Assembly (NCBI GenBank): GCA_025455015.1
Contig: JALONI010000031.1
Location: forward strand, 1-39,782
Reading direction: 5' to 3'
Source: Cyclobacteriaceae bacterium
GTDB lineage: Bacteria > Bacteroidota > Bacteroidia > Cytophagales > Cyclobacteriaceae
Length of the DNA stretch: 39,782 nucleotides
Notes under the pieces: generated by a model
Database searches by the model: none
Seen by the model: the letters and a program-made list of their open reading frames with translations, nothing else
Told to the model about the DNA's origin: nothing
Shown: positions 28,549-37,170 of the stretch, one piece after another
Layout: every line of letters starts with the position of its first letter
Position numbering within the stretch: position 1 is the first letter of the stretch
Position numbers and translations under genes: made by a program

Positions 28549-29418
28549 ATGAAGGTTGCCGTTACCGGGGCTATGGGGCTGTTGGGTCATGAGCTGACCC
28601 GGCAACTGCGGCAGCTTCCACGGATGGAGCCGCTGCCCACCGCCCGCCCGCGCGGCACCCTGCCCGAGGGCATCATCCCGCTGGACATAACGGATAGGGC
28701 TGCGGTGATTGATTTTTTCGATCGTCACCGCCCCGCAGTGATTGTGAATTGTGCCGCCATGACGCAGGTAGACCAGTGTGAGACCGACCGCGAAGCGTGC
28801 TGGCTCAACAACGTGACGGCTGTCGACTATTTATTGCAAGCCGCCAGCCAGACGCAGACACACTTCATCCACCTCTCTACCGACTTCATTTTTGACGGGA
28901 GCCACGGCCCGCTGGACGAAACGGCCGTTCCCCGGCCCATCAACTACTATGGTGAAAGCAAGTGGGCGGCCGAGCAGCGCGTGAGGCACAGCAACCTGCC
29001 GTGGGCGATACTGCGCACGGTGCTGGTGTACGGCAAACCCGCTTTTCCCGGCCGGGCCAACATCGTTACGTGGGTAAAAGAAAGTTTGGAGAGCCGCAAA
29101 CCCATTCGTGTGGTAAACGACCAATGGCGTACCCCCACCTTTGTGAATGACTTGGCCGCAGCCTGCGTGCTGGCGATCCGGAAAAAAGCCACGGGCGTAT
29201 ATCACATTTCGGGCGAAGAACTGATGACGCCTTATGACCTGGCCATGCGCGTGGCCGCGTTCTTTGAGTTGGATACCCAACTGATTACGGCTACCGACAT
29301 CACCGGATTTCAGCAACCGGCCCAACGGCCGCCCCGCACGGGCTTTATCATTGCCAAAGCCAAGCGCGAACTCGGTTTCGAACCGCGCACACTGGAAGAA
29401 GGACTTGCCGCTCTTTAG
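28549..29418 (+). CDS. RmlD-like NAD(P)-dependent sugar reductase
   Basis: A 289-residue extended short-chain dehydrogenase/reductase. The nucleotide loop TGAMGLLG is at residues 6-13, the Ser/Thr-Asp of LSTDFIFDGSHGPLDE is at 110-124, and the catalytic Tyr134-xxx-Lys138 is in NYYGESK. It resembles dTDP-4-dehydrorhamnose reductase (the TDFIFDG, GESKWAAE and RTPTFVNDLA blocks). It starts two bases after the cyclophilin stop. The exact sugar substrate is not certain and no other rhamnose genes are nearby, so the symbol is left blank. Confidence 0.85.
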   Translation: MKVAVTGAMGLLGHELTRQLRQLPRMEPLPTARPRGTLPEGIIPLDITDRAAVIDFFDRHRPAVIVNCAAMTQVDQCETDREACWLNNVTAVDYLLQAASQTQTHFIHLSTDFIFDGSHGPLDETAVPRPINYYGESKWAAEQRVRHSNLPWAILRTVLVYGKPAFPGRANIVTWVKESLESRKPIRVVNDQWRTPTFVNDLAAACVLAIRKKATGVYHISGEELMTPYDLAMRVAAFFELDTQLITATDITGFQQPAQRPPRTGFIIAKAKRELGFEPRTLEEGLAAL

Positions 29419-29545
29419 CGTCTCTCCTCCGGTAGCGCACGTCTCCGATCTTTCTTCTCCCCACTTTGCGCGGTAAAATCGCCAGCATTGGGCTGCTTGA
29501 TTTTTTTGTGCTACTTTTTGCGCGTTAACCAACGGCAACACATTC

Positions 29546-30919
29546 ATGGCAACATCCACCCGGGGACAATGGGCATCGAAATTTGGTTTCATCATGGCTG
29601 CGGCCGGCTCGGCCGTGGGGTTGGGTAACATCTGGCGCTTCCCCTATTTAACAGGCGAAAACGGAGGAGCCGCCTTTGTGCTGGTGTACGTGGGCTGCGT
29701 GATCCTGATCGGTGCGCCCATGCTCATCAATGAGATTGCGCTGGGCCGGCTCACCGGAAAAAATCCGGTTGGCGCGTTTCAGCACACCGGAGCCAATCGG
29801 TGGTGGACATTTCTGGGAGGGGTATTGCCGCTGGTGGTCACATTTGTAGTGCTCAGTTACTACAGCATTATTGCCGGCTGGACGGTCGGCTACATCATTA
29901 CGTCCCTGTTTTCGATTGAAACCTCGTTCACCGCATTTATTGCCAATCCCACGTATGTGGTGCCGCTGGGTGTTTTTGTCATGCTCGTTACGGTGTTGAT
30001 TGTGTTGGGGGGCGTTTCGGGCGGCATCGAAAAAGCAACGAAAATCATGATGCCCCTGCTGTTTGTTTTGCTGTTGATCGTCATCGGTCGGAGCTTGACG
30101 CTTCCCGGTGCCGAAAAGGGGGTGGCCTATTACCTGATCCCCGATTTTTCGAAGATCAATGGCATGGTGGTGTTGAAGGCATTAACCCAAGCTTTCTTTT
30201 CGCTCGGCATCGGCTGGGGCATGATGATCACGTATGGGTCGTACCTGCCCAAAAATCAGAACATTGTTTCATCGAGTTTATGGGTGGGCCTTATGGACAC
30301 GTCCGTGGCGCTGCTGGCGGGCCTGATGGTTTTTCCCGCGGTGTTTGCATTCAACATGTCGCCCTCTCAAGGGCCTACGCTTGTGTTCAGCGTATTGGCC
30401 AACATTTTTCAAGAGATGCCGCTGGGCAACCTGGCCGGGGCGTTGTTTTTCCTGCTGTTGTTTTTGGCGGCCATTACGTCCACCATCTCCATGCTGGAGG
30501 CGCCTGCGGCTTATTTCATGGACACCCGCAAATGGTCGCGCAAGAAGGCTGCGTGGGTGGTGGCCACCGCGGCCTTTTTAGTTGGCATCCCTGCTGCACT
30601 TTCCAACGGCAGCAGCGATTTTTTCACTTCGCTCAGCCTAACGGTTTTTGGCGAAACCAAAAAGGGTTTCATGGACATCATGGATTACGTGTTTGGCACG
30701 TTGTTTATGATGGTGGTGGTGCTAGCCACGTGCATCTACAGTGGCTGGCTCATCAAGACGAGTCAACTGGTGGATGAAATTGCGCAGGGCTCGCCTCGCT
30801 TTACCCAACCGATAATCGGGGGACTTACGCGCGCACGGCTGTGGACCTTCACCCTCCGCTTTGTGTGTCCGGTAGTGATCGGATTGATTATCCTGAATTT
30901 GTTTGGCGCTTTTGGCTAA
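29546..30919 (+). CDS. Sodium-dependent transporter (SNF/NSS family)
   Basis: A 457-residue inner-membrane protein with about 11-12 hydrophobic helices. It belongs to the neurotransmitter:sodium symporter family, which imports amino acids or related solutes with Na+. The family hallmark is at the N-terminus: GSAVGLGNIWRFPYLTGENGG, whose unwound helix 1 binds Na+ and substrate. It also has YYSIIAGW and, later, SMLEAPAAYFMD. The substrate cannot be read from the sequence. It has its own upstream gap of 127 bases, with a TACTTTTTG at 29512-29520 as a possible -7 element. It ends convergent with the phosphatase gene. Confidence 0.94.
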   Translation: MATSTRGQWASKFGFIMAAAGSAVGLGNIWRFPYLTGENGGAAFVLVYVGCVILIGAPMLINEIALGRLTGKNPVGAFQHTGANRWWTFLGGVLPLVVTFVVLSYYSIIAGWTVGYIITSLFSIETSFTAFIANPTYVVPLGVFVMLVTVLIVLGGVSGGIEKATKIMMPLLFVLLLIVIGRSLTLPGAEKGVAYYLIPDFSKINGMVVLKALTQAFFSLGIGWGMMITYGSYLPKNQNIVSSSLWVGLMDTSVALLAGLMVFPAVFAFNMSPSQGPTLVFSVLANIFQEMPLGNLAGALFFLLLFLAAITSTISMLEAPAAYFMDTRKWSRKKAAWVVATAAFLVGIPAALSNGSSDFFTSLSLTVFGETKKGFMDIMDYVFGTLFMMVVVLATCIYSGWLIKTSQLVDEIAQGSPRFTQPIIGGLTRARLWTFTLRFVCPVVIGLIILNLFGAFG

Positions 30920-30959
30920 CCGTGCAGCGACCGGCAGCGAGGCTTTCGTATGCTCCGGA

Positions 30960-32612
30960 TCACTTCTGAAACAGCTCTTCGATGGGCTGGCCACTGCACC
31001 CATTGGGAAGTTTGATACCGAGCAACATTGACAGCGTGGGCGCAATGTCGGTGATGGCGTAGTAACGCACCGAACTGCCCGAGGGGATGCCTTTGCCAAA
31101 CCACAAGATCGGCACGTGCGTATCATAGGTCCACGGAGCTCCGTGCGTGGTGCCTTGTACCCACCCGCTGGCAAACCAGCCCGGCTCCAGCACTACGGCC
31201 AGATCGCCCGAGCGCTTATGGTGAAACCCGCGCACCACACTGCCTTTAATGCCCCCTTCGGCAAAATCCGACTGGCGCAATTGGCTTTCGGTGAAATAGG
31301 TGTGAACGCCTTCGGTATCCATCAAAAATTGGCCGATCAATTCTTTTACGATGAGCAAGTCCACCCCCGCCTTGCGAGGCTCGTCTGAAAAAGCCTGGTG
31401 ATTCAAAAAAATCTGCTCGTTGCTGATATTTTCAATCAGTTTCTTTCCCGGATAGTGCGCTGCCAGAAAATCTGCCAAGCGCACCTTTAAGTTCTCGGCA
31501 TTGAGCGTGCCTGCGGGGATGCGCTGGTCTTTCAAGTATTGGGGTACATCGGCCACGGCATGGTCAGCCGTGAGAAAAACCGTGTAGTTGCCCACCCCTA
31601 CTGTCTTATCCAGCGTAGTCAAAAGCTGCTCAATATTTTTGTCGAGTTTGATGTACATGTCTTCAATTTCCACGGCATTGGGCCCTACCGCATGCCCCAG
31701 GATGTCGGGTGTAGAGTAGGAAAGGCATAAAAAATCGGTGATCTCATCCGCCCCCAGTTTTTCCTCTGTGATGGCTTTGGTGGCGAACTCGGTCAGGTAG
31801 TCGTTGGAAAAGGGCGTGTACACGAGCAGGTCGAAGTTGCCGTTTTTGGCGCGCATTTCTTTGAGGTTGTACGGAAAAGCGGATACCGGTTTGCCGCTGA
31901 ATTTACGTTCATAGGGCGATGCATCAGGACCGCTTTCCACATACTGATCGGGCGGAAAGGTCGTTGTCCAGGGTTGGTTCAAGTAGGCATCGGCTTTGTT
32001 TTGTTTGTTGAACTGATCTACCCAGGTTGGCAGTTGATTCATGTAGTACGTGCTGGTGATAAACCGACCCGTTTTGCTGTCGTACCAGTAGGCGGCATCG
32101 GCCATGTGGCCGCCCGGCAATACGGCACCGCGGTCTTTGATAGACATGCTGATCACCTTCGCCCTTTTTTGAGTAAACAGCTTCAGCTCATCGGTAATGG
32201 TGGTGGACAGCAGGCGCCACGGAGACACATCGCCATTGCCCCCCTCGCTGCCAATGGGCTTATGGGCGGGATCTTCCACGCAGTTGACCATTTTTTTGGA
32301 AACCTTGTCGAAAAATTCGTTGCCAATAATGCCGTGAACCGCGGGCGTGGTACCGGTATAGACAGAGGCATGGCCCGGCCCGGTTACCGTGGGCATGTAG
32401 TTGTAGTGCGCATTGCGCAGCGTGAAGCCCTCGCGCATCAGCCGTTTAAAGCCGTGCTCGCCTAGCTTGGATTCAAAACGCGACAGGTACTCCATCCGCA
32501 TCTGGTCCACCATAATGCCCACCACGGCCCGCGGGCGGGCTGCCGGTTGTGCCTGGGCATTCCACGAACCCACCAGCAAACCCCACAGAAAAAACCAACT
32601 AACTCGTATCAT
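30960..32612 (-). CDS. pafA: PafA-type alkaline phosphatase
   Basis: A 550-residue exported alkaline-phosphatase-superfamily enzyme that cleaves phosphate monoesters in the periplasm. A signal peptide is visible (residues 1-21, ending AQAQ). The metal Asp36 lies in IMVDQMRM, and the nucleophile Thr77 is in PTVTGPGHASVYTG. Asn98 in GNEFF and Lys159-x-Arg161 in MSIKDRGAVLPGGH are the residues that mark PafA (T79, N100, K162 and R164 in the Elizabethkingia enzyme as I recall). Later blocks DILGHAVG and TADHAVADVP bind zinc. PafA enzymes are known for not being repressed by phosphate. The gene is monocistronic by layout. Confidence 0.93.
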   Translation of the reverse strand: MIRVSWFFLWGLLVGSWNAQAQPAARPRAVVGIMVDQMRMEYLSRFESKLGEHGFKRLMREGFTLRNAHYNYMPTVTGPGHASVYTGTTPAVHGIIGNEFFDKVSKKMVNCVEDPAHKPIGSEGGNGDVSPWRLLSTTITDELKLFTQKRAKVISMSIKDRGAVLPGGHMADAAYWYDSKTGRFITSTYYMNQLPTWVDQFNKQNKADAYLNQPWTTTFPPDQYVESGPDASPYERKFSGKPVSAFPYNLKEMRAKNGNFDLLVYTPFSNDYLTEFATKAITEEKLGADEITDFLCLSYSTPDILGHAVGPNAVEIEDMYIKLDKNIEQLLTTLDKTVGVGNYTVFLTADHAVADVPQYLKDQRIPAGTLNAENLKVRLADFLAAHYPGKKLIENISNEQIFLNHQAFSDEPRKAGVDLLIVKELIGQFLMDTEGVHTYFTESQLRQSDFAEGGIKGSVVRGFHHKRSGDLAVVLEPGWFASGWVQGTTHGAPWTYDTHVPILWFGKGIPSGSSVRYYAITDIAPTLSMLLGIKLPNGCSGQPIEELFQK

Positions 32613-32699
32613 GCATCGGTTATTGAGGCGGCAAGATAAGAAACCCGCACGGGTGCTTTTCGCGCGGTGTGTAATTTTACGGTTACCAAACGAACGCGG

Positions 32700-35279
32700 T
32701 CACTCCTCGCAGTAGAGCTGCTCGTACTCGTCTTTCTCGTACACTTGCTTGCGCAGAAAAGAGCCCTGACGGTCATAGTAGATGACGATAAAGATGTCGG
32801 CTTCTTCGATATACTTCTCGGTAAAAAAAACGGGCTGATCGGAACTACCCACGTTTTTGATGTCGGTAAACGAACAAGGGATCAACAACCCCGACCGGGA
32901 GGCCGCCACCCCCACGTAATTGTCCCGCGCTATCAGCCAATAGGTCTCGTCTTTAGCGGCTGCCAGTCGCTGAAACCGCTTGATGCGATCCACCAGCGGC
33001 ATGCCGGTTTGAAGATTGAGCAACTGCCATTGGCCTTGGCGCTTCACCCAGCACCGGTCGGGCGATAGCGGTACCACTTCGCCATACTCAAACGCGCCCA
33101 GGGGTTTGCCGGTGCGGTCTACAAATCCAAAAAAGCCAGCCTCATACGCCAGCCAGGTGTGGGCGGTCAGCGGCTGGGGGTTGCGGTCAAAACGAACGGG
33201 CAGCAGCGCCTGGCTGACGGGATCAAATGCCCCAAACTTGCCGTTTTTCAACAATGAAAAATAGCCCTCGCGCGTGCGCACGATGGCATCGTGCTCGGCC
33301 GGCAATCGCCACCGCCCGGCTTCCGTCACCAAGCCTTTCTTTTTGCGAACGGTCACCAAAAACAACCCGTGGCCTGCGTACTCGATGTCATCCGCCACCA
33401 TGCTGAACAAGCGCTGGCCGGTGGTGAAGTCGTGTACGGTACACCGGCCCTTGGCCACGGTGTAGAAGTAGCGAACCGGGTCGGACCGCAGAAATACAAT
33501 GCGCTCGGTGGCCGACAGCCGGACGGCCTGCCGGGCGGAAAAGGCCATGAGCAGCGAGTCCGCGCGGTGTACGAGGGGCACGTCTCCCTCCCACCGGAGG
33601 CTATCAGAGAGGCCCGGCAAAAACTGGTGTAGCACCAAATCGTACAGGCGTGTGCCTTCGTGGTTTTGAAGCACCAGCCACTTGCCGCGGTGGTGCACGC
33701 GTTGCCACGTTTTGCCGTCCACCGTGGGGCTTACCTCGGTGAGGGTAATGCGCTGCTCGTGACGCACTATAATGCCAAACGGATTCAACGCGATCACTTG
33801 TCGTTCCAGCGGCACCACAAACCGGAGCGAGTCGTCCAGCAGCCCTTCCAGGGCCCCATTCATGACCAGCAGCCGGTTGCTGCGCACGGTCTTGACTTCG
33901 TCAAATACCATCGCCCGCGAAAGGGCATTGTTGCGGCTGCCGATCACATCGTCTACCCGGCACACCGTCTTTTTTCCCAATCGTGTAAACACCAGCAACG
34001 AGGAAGCCGAGGCGATATCGTCCCACCCGTGCGTGAGCACGCGGCCATTGAGGGCCATCAGGGCCCACCCTCCCTCCTGGCGTACAGCCAAGAACTGGCG
34101 AAAGATGGGCTTTACTTCTTCCACATGGTCGGTTAAGAGCCAGTAGCCTGACTTGTGAAAAAGCTGATAGTGGCCCGGCTTCCCGACTTTGACGAAACCC
34201 ATTCCTACGTCCACCACATCTGCCACGCTGTCGGTCACCACGCGCCCGTAGCGGTCTACCAAACCGTCTGCGGTTTTCAAAAAAATATCGGTTACATCGC
34301 CACATCGGTAGGTCTCTTCCATTCCGCGAAAGCGGGCCGGCAAGCGTTCCTGTCCTGCGGTGTTCATGAAGCCGAAGAAGCCATTTTTCCGGAAGGGGAT
34401 CCACGGCTCGTCTTGCAAGCGCATCAAGACGGCCAACGAATCGGCCCAGGGCGTGCCTACGTGCGTGAGCGAGTCGGTCAGGAAGGCGAGGATTCGGACG
34501 GCCCGCGGCCAGAAGTGGTTCGAAGGATGCTGTTGGATGAAGCGGTCAAACACCTCGGGCGTGCCGCTGGCTGTCCACGCTTCAAACAGCTTTTGGTCGG
34601 CCCATGGCCGGAACGGACTGGTGGGATGATCTTTCGAGAATTGCTCGTACTCCGCCAGCGTGCCGCCTTCGGTCGCACGCTGAAAAAGCAATCGGTCGTA
34701 CCGGGCCTGCGCCTCACGGGCCCGCGCAGCCTTCGGATACCGGAGAAAAAATGCGTGAAAAGACTCGGGGGTGTTGGTCTTCAAGGCGTCCAAAAAACTG
34801 ACCTCCTGTTCCAACTCATACGCTTCGGCCTGCTGGCGGGCCGTTGGGAAGTGACGGACAAAGTGCTCATACGCCCCCGCAGTATGCACCTTTTTGGCCT
34901 CTTCAAAGGCCAGGCTGTCAATGTCGCTGGCCAGTTGGGCCAGCCGTGCGCTGTCGAGCGAGAATTTTCGAAATCGCTCACGCTCCTTTGGCTGCGCGGC
35001 AATAAATCCACTTTTGGCCATGGAAAGGAAGCGGGAGGCGGAATCCACGTCAAAATCCGGATTTTGGGGAGTAGCATACCAACGCGCCAATGCATACCAG
35101 TATTCGCTTCGCGTGCTATCCTTGCGAAGTGCCTTTTCAATCATGAGCCGGGCTGCATGAAATTTCCCGTTCGCCACGGATTGCCATATCTTATGATCGG
35201 CTACCCGTTGGGCGGTTAGTGAGTTTACCCCCAACAGCAACCCGGTGAAACACACCATCCGAATGACCACCTGCCGCAT
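32700..35279 (-). CDS. Large exported TPR-like and WG-repeat protein
   Basis: An 859-residue protein. The first ATG is at 35279; a TTG codon at 35288 is an alternative. Residues 1-24 are a signal peptide (MRQVVIRMVCFTGLLLGV to LTAQ). Residues about 30-270 hold helical, TPR-like units with the recurring phrase HFVRHFP, FFLRYPKA, FSKDHPTS, FIQQHPSN about every 30-40 residues. From about 300 to the end are about eight WG-type beta repeats (for example KNGFFGFMNTAGQ, KNGKFGAFDPVSQ and AGFFGFVDRTGKP). WG repeat proteins are secreted or surface proteins of unknown binding function. A TATTTTG-like box lies within 10 bases of the ATG. Confidence 0.85.
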   Translation of the reverse strand: MRQVVIRMVCFTGLLLGVNSLTAQRVADHKIWQSVANGKFHAARLMIEKALRKDSTRSEYWYALARWYATPQNPDFDVDSASRFLSMAKSGFIAAQPKERERFRKFSLDSARLAQLASDIDSLAFEEAKKVHTAGAYEHFVRHFPTARQQAEAYELEQEVSFLDALKTNTPESFHAFFLRYPKAARAREAQARYDRLLFQRATEGGTLAEYEQFSKDHPTSPFRPWADQKLFEAWTASGTPEVFDRFIQQHPSNHFWPRAVRILAFLTDSLTHVGTPWADSLAVLMRLQDEPWIPFRKNGFFGFMNTAGQERLPARFRGMEETYRCGDVTDIFLKTADGLVDRYGRVVTDSVADVVDVGMGFVKVGKPGHYQLFHKSGYWLLTDHVEEVKPIFRQFLAVRQEGGWALMALNGRVLTHGWDDIASASSLLVFTRLGKKTVCRVDDVIGSRNNALSRAMVFDEVKTVRSNRLLVMNGALEGLLDDSLRFVVPLERQVIALNPFGIIVRHEQRITLTEVSPTVDGKTWQRVHHRGKWLVLQNHEGTRLYDLVLHQFLPGLSDSLRWEGDVPLVHRADSLLMAFSARQAVRLSATERIVFLRSDPVRYFYTVAKGRCTVHDFTTGQRLFSMVADDIEYAGHGLFLVTVRKKKGLVTEAGRWRLPAEHDAIVRTREGYFSLLKNGKFGAFDPVSQALLPVRFDRNPQPLTAHTWLAYEAGFFGFVDRTGKPLGAFEYGEVVPLSPDRCWVKRQGQWQLLNLQTGMPLVDRIKRFQRLAAAKDETYWLIARDNYVGVAASRSGLLIPCSFTDIKNVGSSDQPVFFTEKYIEEADIFIVIYYDRQGSFLRKQVYEKDEYEQLYCEE

Positions 35280-35437
35280 CTGTGCCAAAATACATCAAAT
35301 CGCAGTATCTACGGAAGGTTAATCAACAAAGAGACTATTTCAATCGACCACCGGGCCCACGGCACTTGCCGGGGTGCATAAGAATCAACAAAAAGGCCCA
35401 ATGCACGGAAGCTGAACGTACCGCGAGAAACGCTACG

Positions 35438-35650
35438 TCAAAAAATGTTCCTGAGAGGTTCAGAGGCGGTACTGACGATAGGCCGGAGCTCGGCCATCAG
35501 GTACAACACCTCGGGTTGCCGCCCCTGTTCCAACGAGCGGCAGTAATAAACACCCTTGAAATACCGTGTTACTACCATTTTCCGAAACGGGTACAGATAC
35601 TCATACACCACTTGCCCAGCCACTAACTGCGTAGTCATGGTTGGGCGCAT
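35438..35650 (-). CDS. Small protein coupled to the cupin gene (70 residues)
   Basis: A 70-residue ORF starting at the ATG that overlaps the cupin stop as TAATG, which favours coupled translation and a real gene. It reads MRPTMTTQLVAG, then VVYEYLYPFRKMVVTRYFKGVYYC, and ends with a helical segment. It is basic and aromatic, without a signal peptide or membrane helix. I do not recognise a family. A shorter form starting MTTQ at 35638 is possible. The frame shows no other neighbour that would create it by chance. Confidence 0.6.
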   Translation of the reverse strand: MRPTMTTQLVAGQVVYEYLYPFRKMVVTRYFKGVYYCRSLEQGRQPEVLYLMAELRPIVSTASEPLRNIF

Positions 35651-36000
35651 TAGGTGACGACTTCCTCAAAGCCGCTCTTGATTACCGTACTCACCATCTT
35701 AAAGCGCTCTTTGGCGCTGATGACATTGCGCGCATGGGCGGGAATGATGATGGCATCACCGGTTTTAAGGGAGTGCGAAACCTCGTTGATCCGGATTTCC
35801 GCCTGGCCATCGATGACCTGAATAAACGTATCAAAGGGCGAGGTCTTTTCCGTGAGTGCTTCTCCGGAATCAAACGAGACCACGGTGATATTACCCGTCA
35901 TTTTCTTGATGACGGTTTTTATCACCACGGCATTGGGTACGTATTCGGTAATCTCGACCACGATAAACGATTTTGCTTTTTCCAGTTCCGATTTTTCCAC
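35650..36000 (-). CDS. Cupin-domain protein
   Basis: A 116-residue single cupin. The two motifs are visible: motif 1 around FDTFIQVIDGQAEIRIN and motif 2 around LKTGDAIIIPAHARNVISA. His and Glu metal ligands of the classic G(X)5HXH(X)3,4E(X)6G set are mostly missing (IIPAHA keeps one His), so metal binding is doubtful. Its role might be small-ligand sensing or protein binding. Cytosolic. It is separated from the upstream CsbD gene by a strong terminator and overlaps the downstream 70-residue ORF by one base. Confidence 0.8.
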   Translation of the reverse strand: MEKSELEKAKSFIVVEITEYVPNAVVIKTVIKKMTGNITVVSFDSGEALTEKTSPFDTFIQVIDGQAEIRINEVSHSLKTGDAIIIPAHARNVISAKERFKMVSTVIKSGFEEVVT

Positions 36001-36021
36001 AGGATTGCGTATTTAAGAATG

Positions 36022-36053
36022 AAAAAAGACAAAAGAACCTCCGTTCTTTTGTC
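36022..36053 (-). terminator. Terminator between CsbD and cupin genes
   Basis: A perfect 11-bp stem GACAAAAGAAC with GTTCTTTTGTC and a 4-base loop lies at 36028-36053. On the minus strand it is followed by six T bases (36027-36022), so it ends the stress cassette before the cupin gene. Confidence 0.9.
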
Positions 36054-36070
36054 CTCACTTGAGTACCCTA

Positions 36071-36295
36071 CTACACCGTTTTTGCTGACATGGTTCGTTT
36101 CAACAGGTGTACTACTTCGCCATGTTTTTTTCCCAGTCGGCTCATGACGCGGGCTACCAACTCCTCTTCTTTGCCGGTCTCAAACTTGAGATCAGCATCG
36201 GTCAGCTGCGCGAAGTTAATCTTCATCGCTTTGGCATGTTCTTCCCAGTTGCCTTTAATGGTAAATAGTTCTTTGGGTTTCTTCTCGTTTTCCAT
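36071..36295 (-). CDS. CsbD-like general stress protein
   Basis: A 74-residue soluble protein with the CsbD pattern: FTIKGNWEEHAKAMKINFAQLTDADL, then KEEELVARVMSRLGKKHGEV. CsbD-family proteins are induced by stress in many bacteria and have no known activity. It is the last gene of a three-gene set with a membrane peptide and a coiled-coil lipoprotein, and is followed by a strong terminator. Confidence 0.88.
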   Translation of the reverse strand: MENEKKPKELFTIKGNWEEHAKAMKINFAQLTDADLKFETGKEEELVARVMSRLGKKHGEVVHLLKRTMSAKTV

Positions 36296-36356
36296 TTGAT
36301 ATGGGGTTCAATTTTAATTTGCCTGATGACATCCGGTTTGGCTGCCGTACCGGCCA

Positions 36357-36515
36357 TCAGATTTTTCGCTCCTGGCCCCGGATGATGCGGAGCACCACGG
36401 CCACCACGGCTATCACCAACAGGATATGGATAAGGCCACCGGCACTATATCCTAAGAACCCGATCAACCAGGCGATGACCAAGATGACCGCAATGACGTA
36501 TAATAGATTTCCCAT
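36357..36515 (-). CDS. Small lmo0937-type membrane protein (52 residues)
   Basis: A 52-residue protein read on the minus strand from the ATG at 36515 to the TGA at 36357. It begins MGNLLYVIAVIL and consists of two hydrophobic helices (about residues 4-20 and 26-44) separated by LGYSAGG, with a basic end RGQERKI. This two-helix, Gly-containing layout matches the lmo0937 or DUF5670 family of stress-associated membrane peptides. It lies 18 bases after the lipoprotein stop and 61 bases before the CsbD start. Confidence 0.85.
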   Translation of the reverse strand: MGNLLYVIAVILVIAWLIGFLGYSAGGLIHILLVIAVVAVVLRIIRGQERKI

Positions 36516-36533
36516 GGGCTGTGTATTTTAGTT

Positions 36534-36971
36534 TTACTTGACGTTTTCAACTGAAAGATCTTTCAACGCCTTGCCTAACTCTGTCATGTCGCGATTGAAC
36601 TCGTCTTTGAAGCGATTCCAATCCGTTTTGTTATCGGTCCGGTATTCGTTGATTTTTCTTTTCAACGCATCGTTCTTTTCTTCCAACTGCCGGATGTTGG
36701 TGGTGAACTTTTCGCGTGTGACCGATCGTTCTTGTGCCATGCGCACTTTCAGGTCAGCCAGCGTGGCGTTGTTTGCAGCAATTTTATCCGCTGTTTCTTT
36801 TTTGAACTTTTCCATATCAAGGACATACTCGTCTTTGGCTTCTGCCAATTCTTTGCGGGCATCGGCTACATTTTCCTTGGCATCGGCCACGCGGTCGGCA
36901 GACGTGTTGCAGGCAGACAATGCCAACCCAAGGCCTAAGGCTACGAGTGCAGATTTCTTTTTCATATTCAT
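36534..36971 (-). CDS. Coiled-coil lipoprotein
   Basis: A 145-residue predicted lipoprotein with a Lys-rich start (MNMKKKSALVALGLGLALSAC; lipobox LSAC, Cys21; a second ATG at 36965 is possible). The mature part is almost all helix with heptad repeats (RVADAKENVADARKELAEAK, then MEKFKKETADKI and LEEKNDALKRKINEYRTD), ending in a region similar to small bacterial stress or membrane-associated helical proteins. It is the first gene of the stress cassette. Localisation is inferred from the lipobox. Confidence 0.82.
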   Translation of the reverse strand: MNMKKKSALVALGLGLALSACNTSADRVADAKENVADARKELAEAKDEYVLDMEKFKKETADKIAANNATLADLKVRMAQERSVTREKFTTNIRQLEEKNDALKRKINEYRTDNKTDWNRFKDEFNRDMTELGKALKDLSVENVK

Positions 36972-37106
36972 TCTTTGTTTAATTGGTTGATAACGTAACT
37001 ACTCGTAAAGGTGGGCATTCGCTCCAGCGGTGGTCTTACAACGGCTTCCCGCATACTTGCAGATGTTACGGATTGGCTGCATGAAGATGGCCGAACAAGC
37101 ACTTCC

Positions 37107-37142
37107 GAAAAAAGAGGGCTTTGTTCTTGCGAACAAAGCCCT
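37107..37142 (-). terminator. Terminator after the OmpA/TSP3 gene
   Basis: A perfect 12-bp stem AGGGCTTTGTTC with GAACAAAGCCCT (37115-37142) and a TTGC loop is followed, on the minus strand, by a run of T bases. It is 28 bases downstream of the OmpA stop. Confidence 0.92.
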
Positions 37143-37170
37143 GCCTAACCCAACCTATAACCTGCTAAAC

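Noticed and set aside
34155-35219. Plus-strand open frame of 354 codons
   Set aside because: It is antisense to the TPR/WG-repeat gene and looks like a GC-driven shadow.
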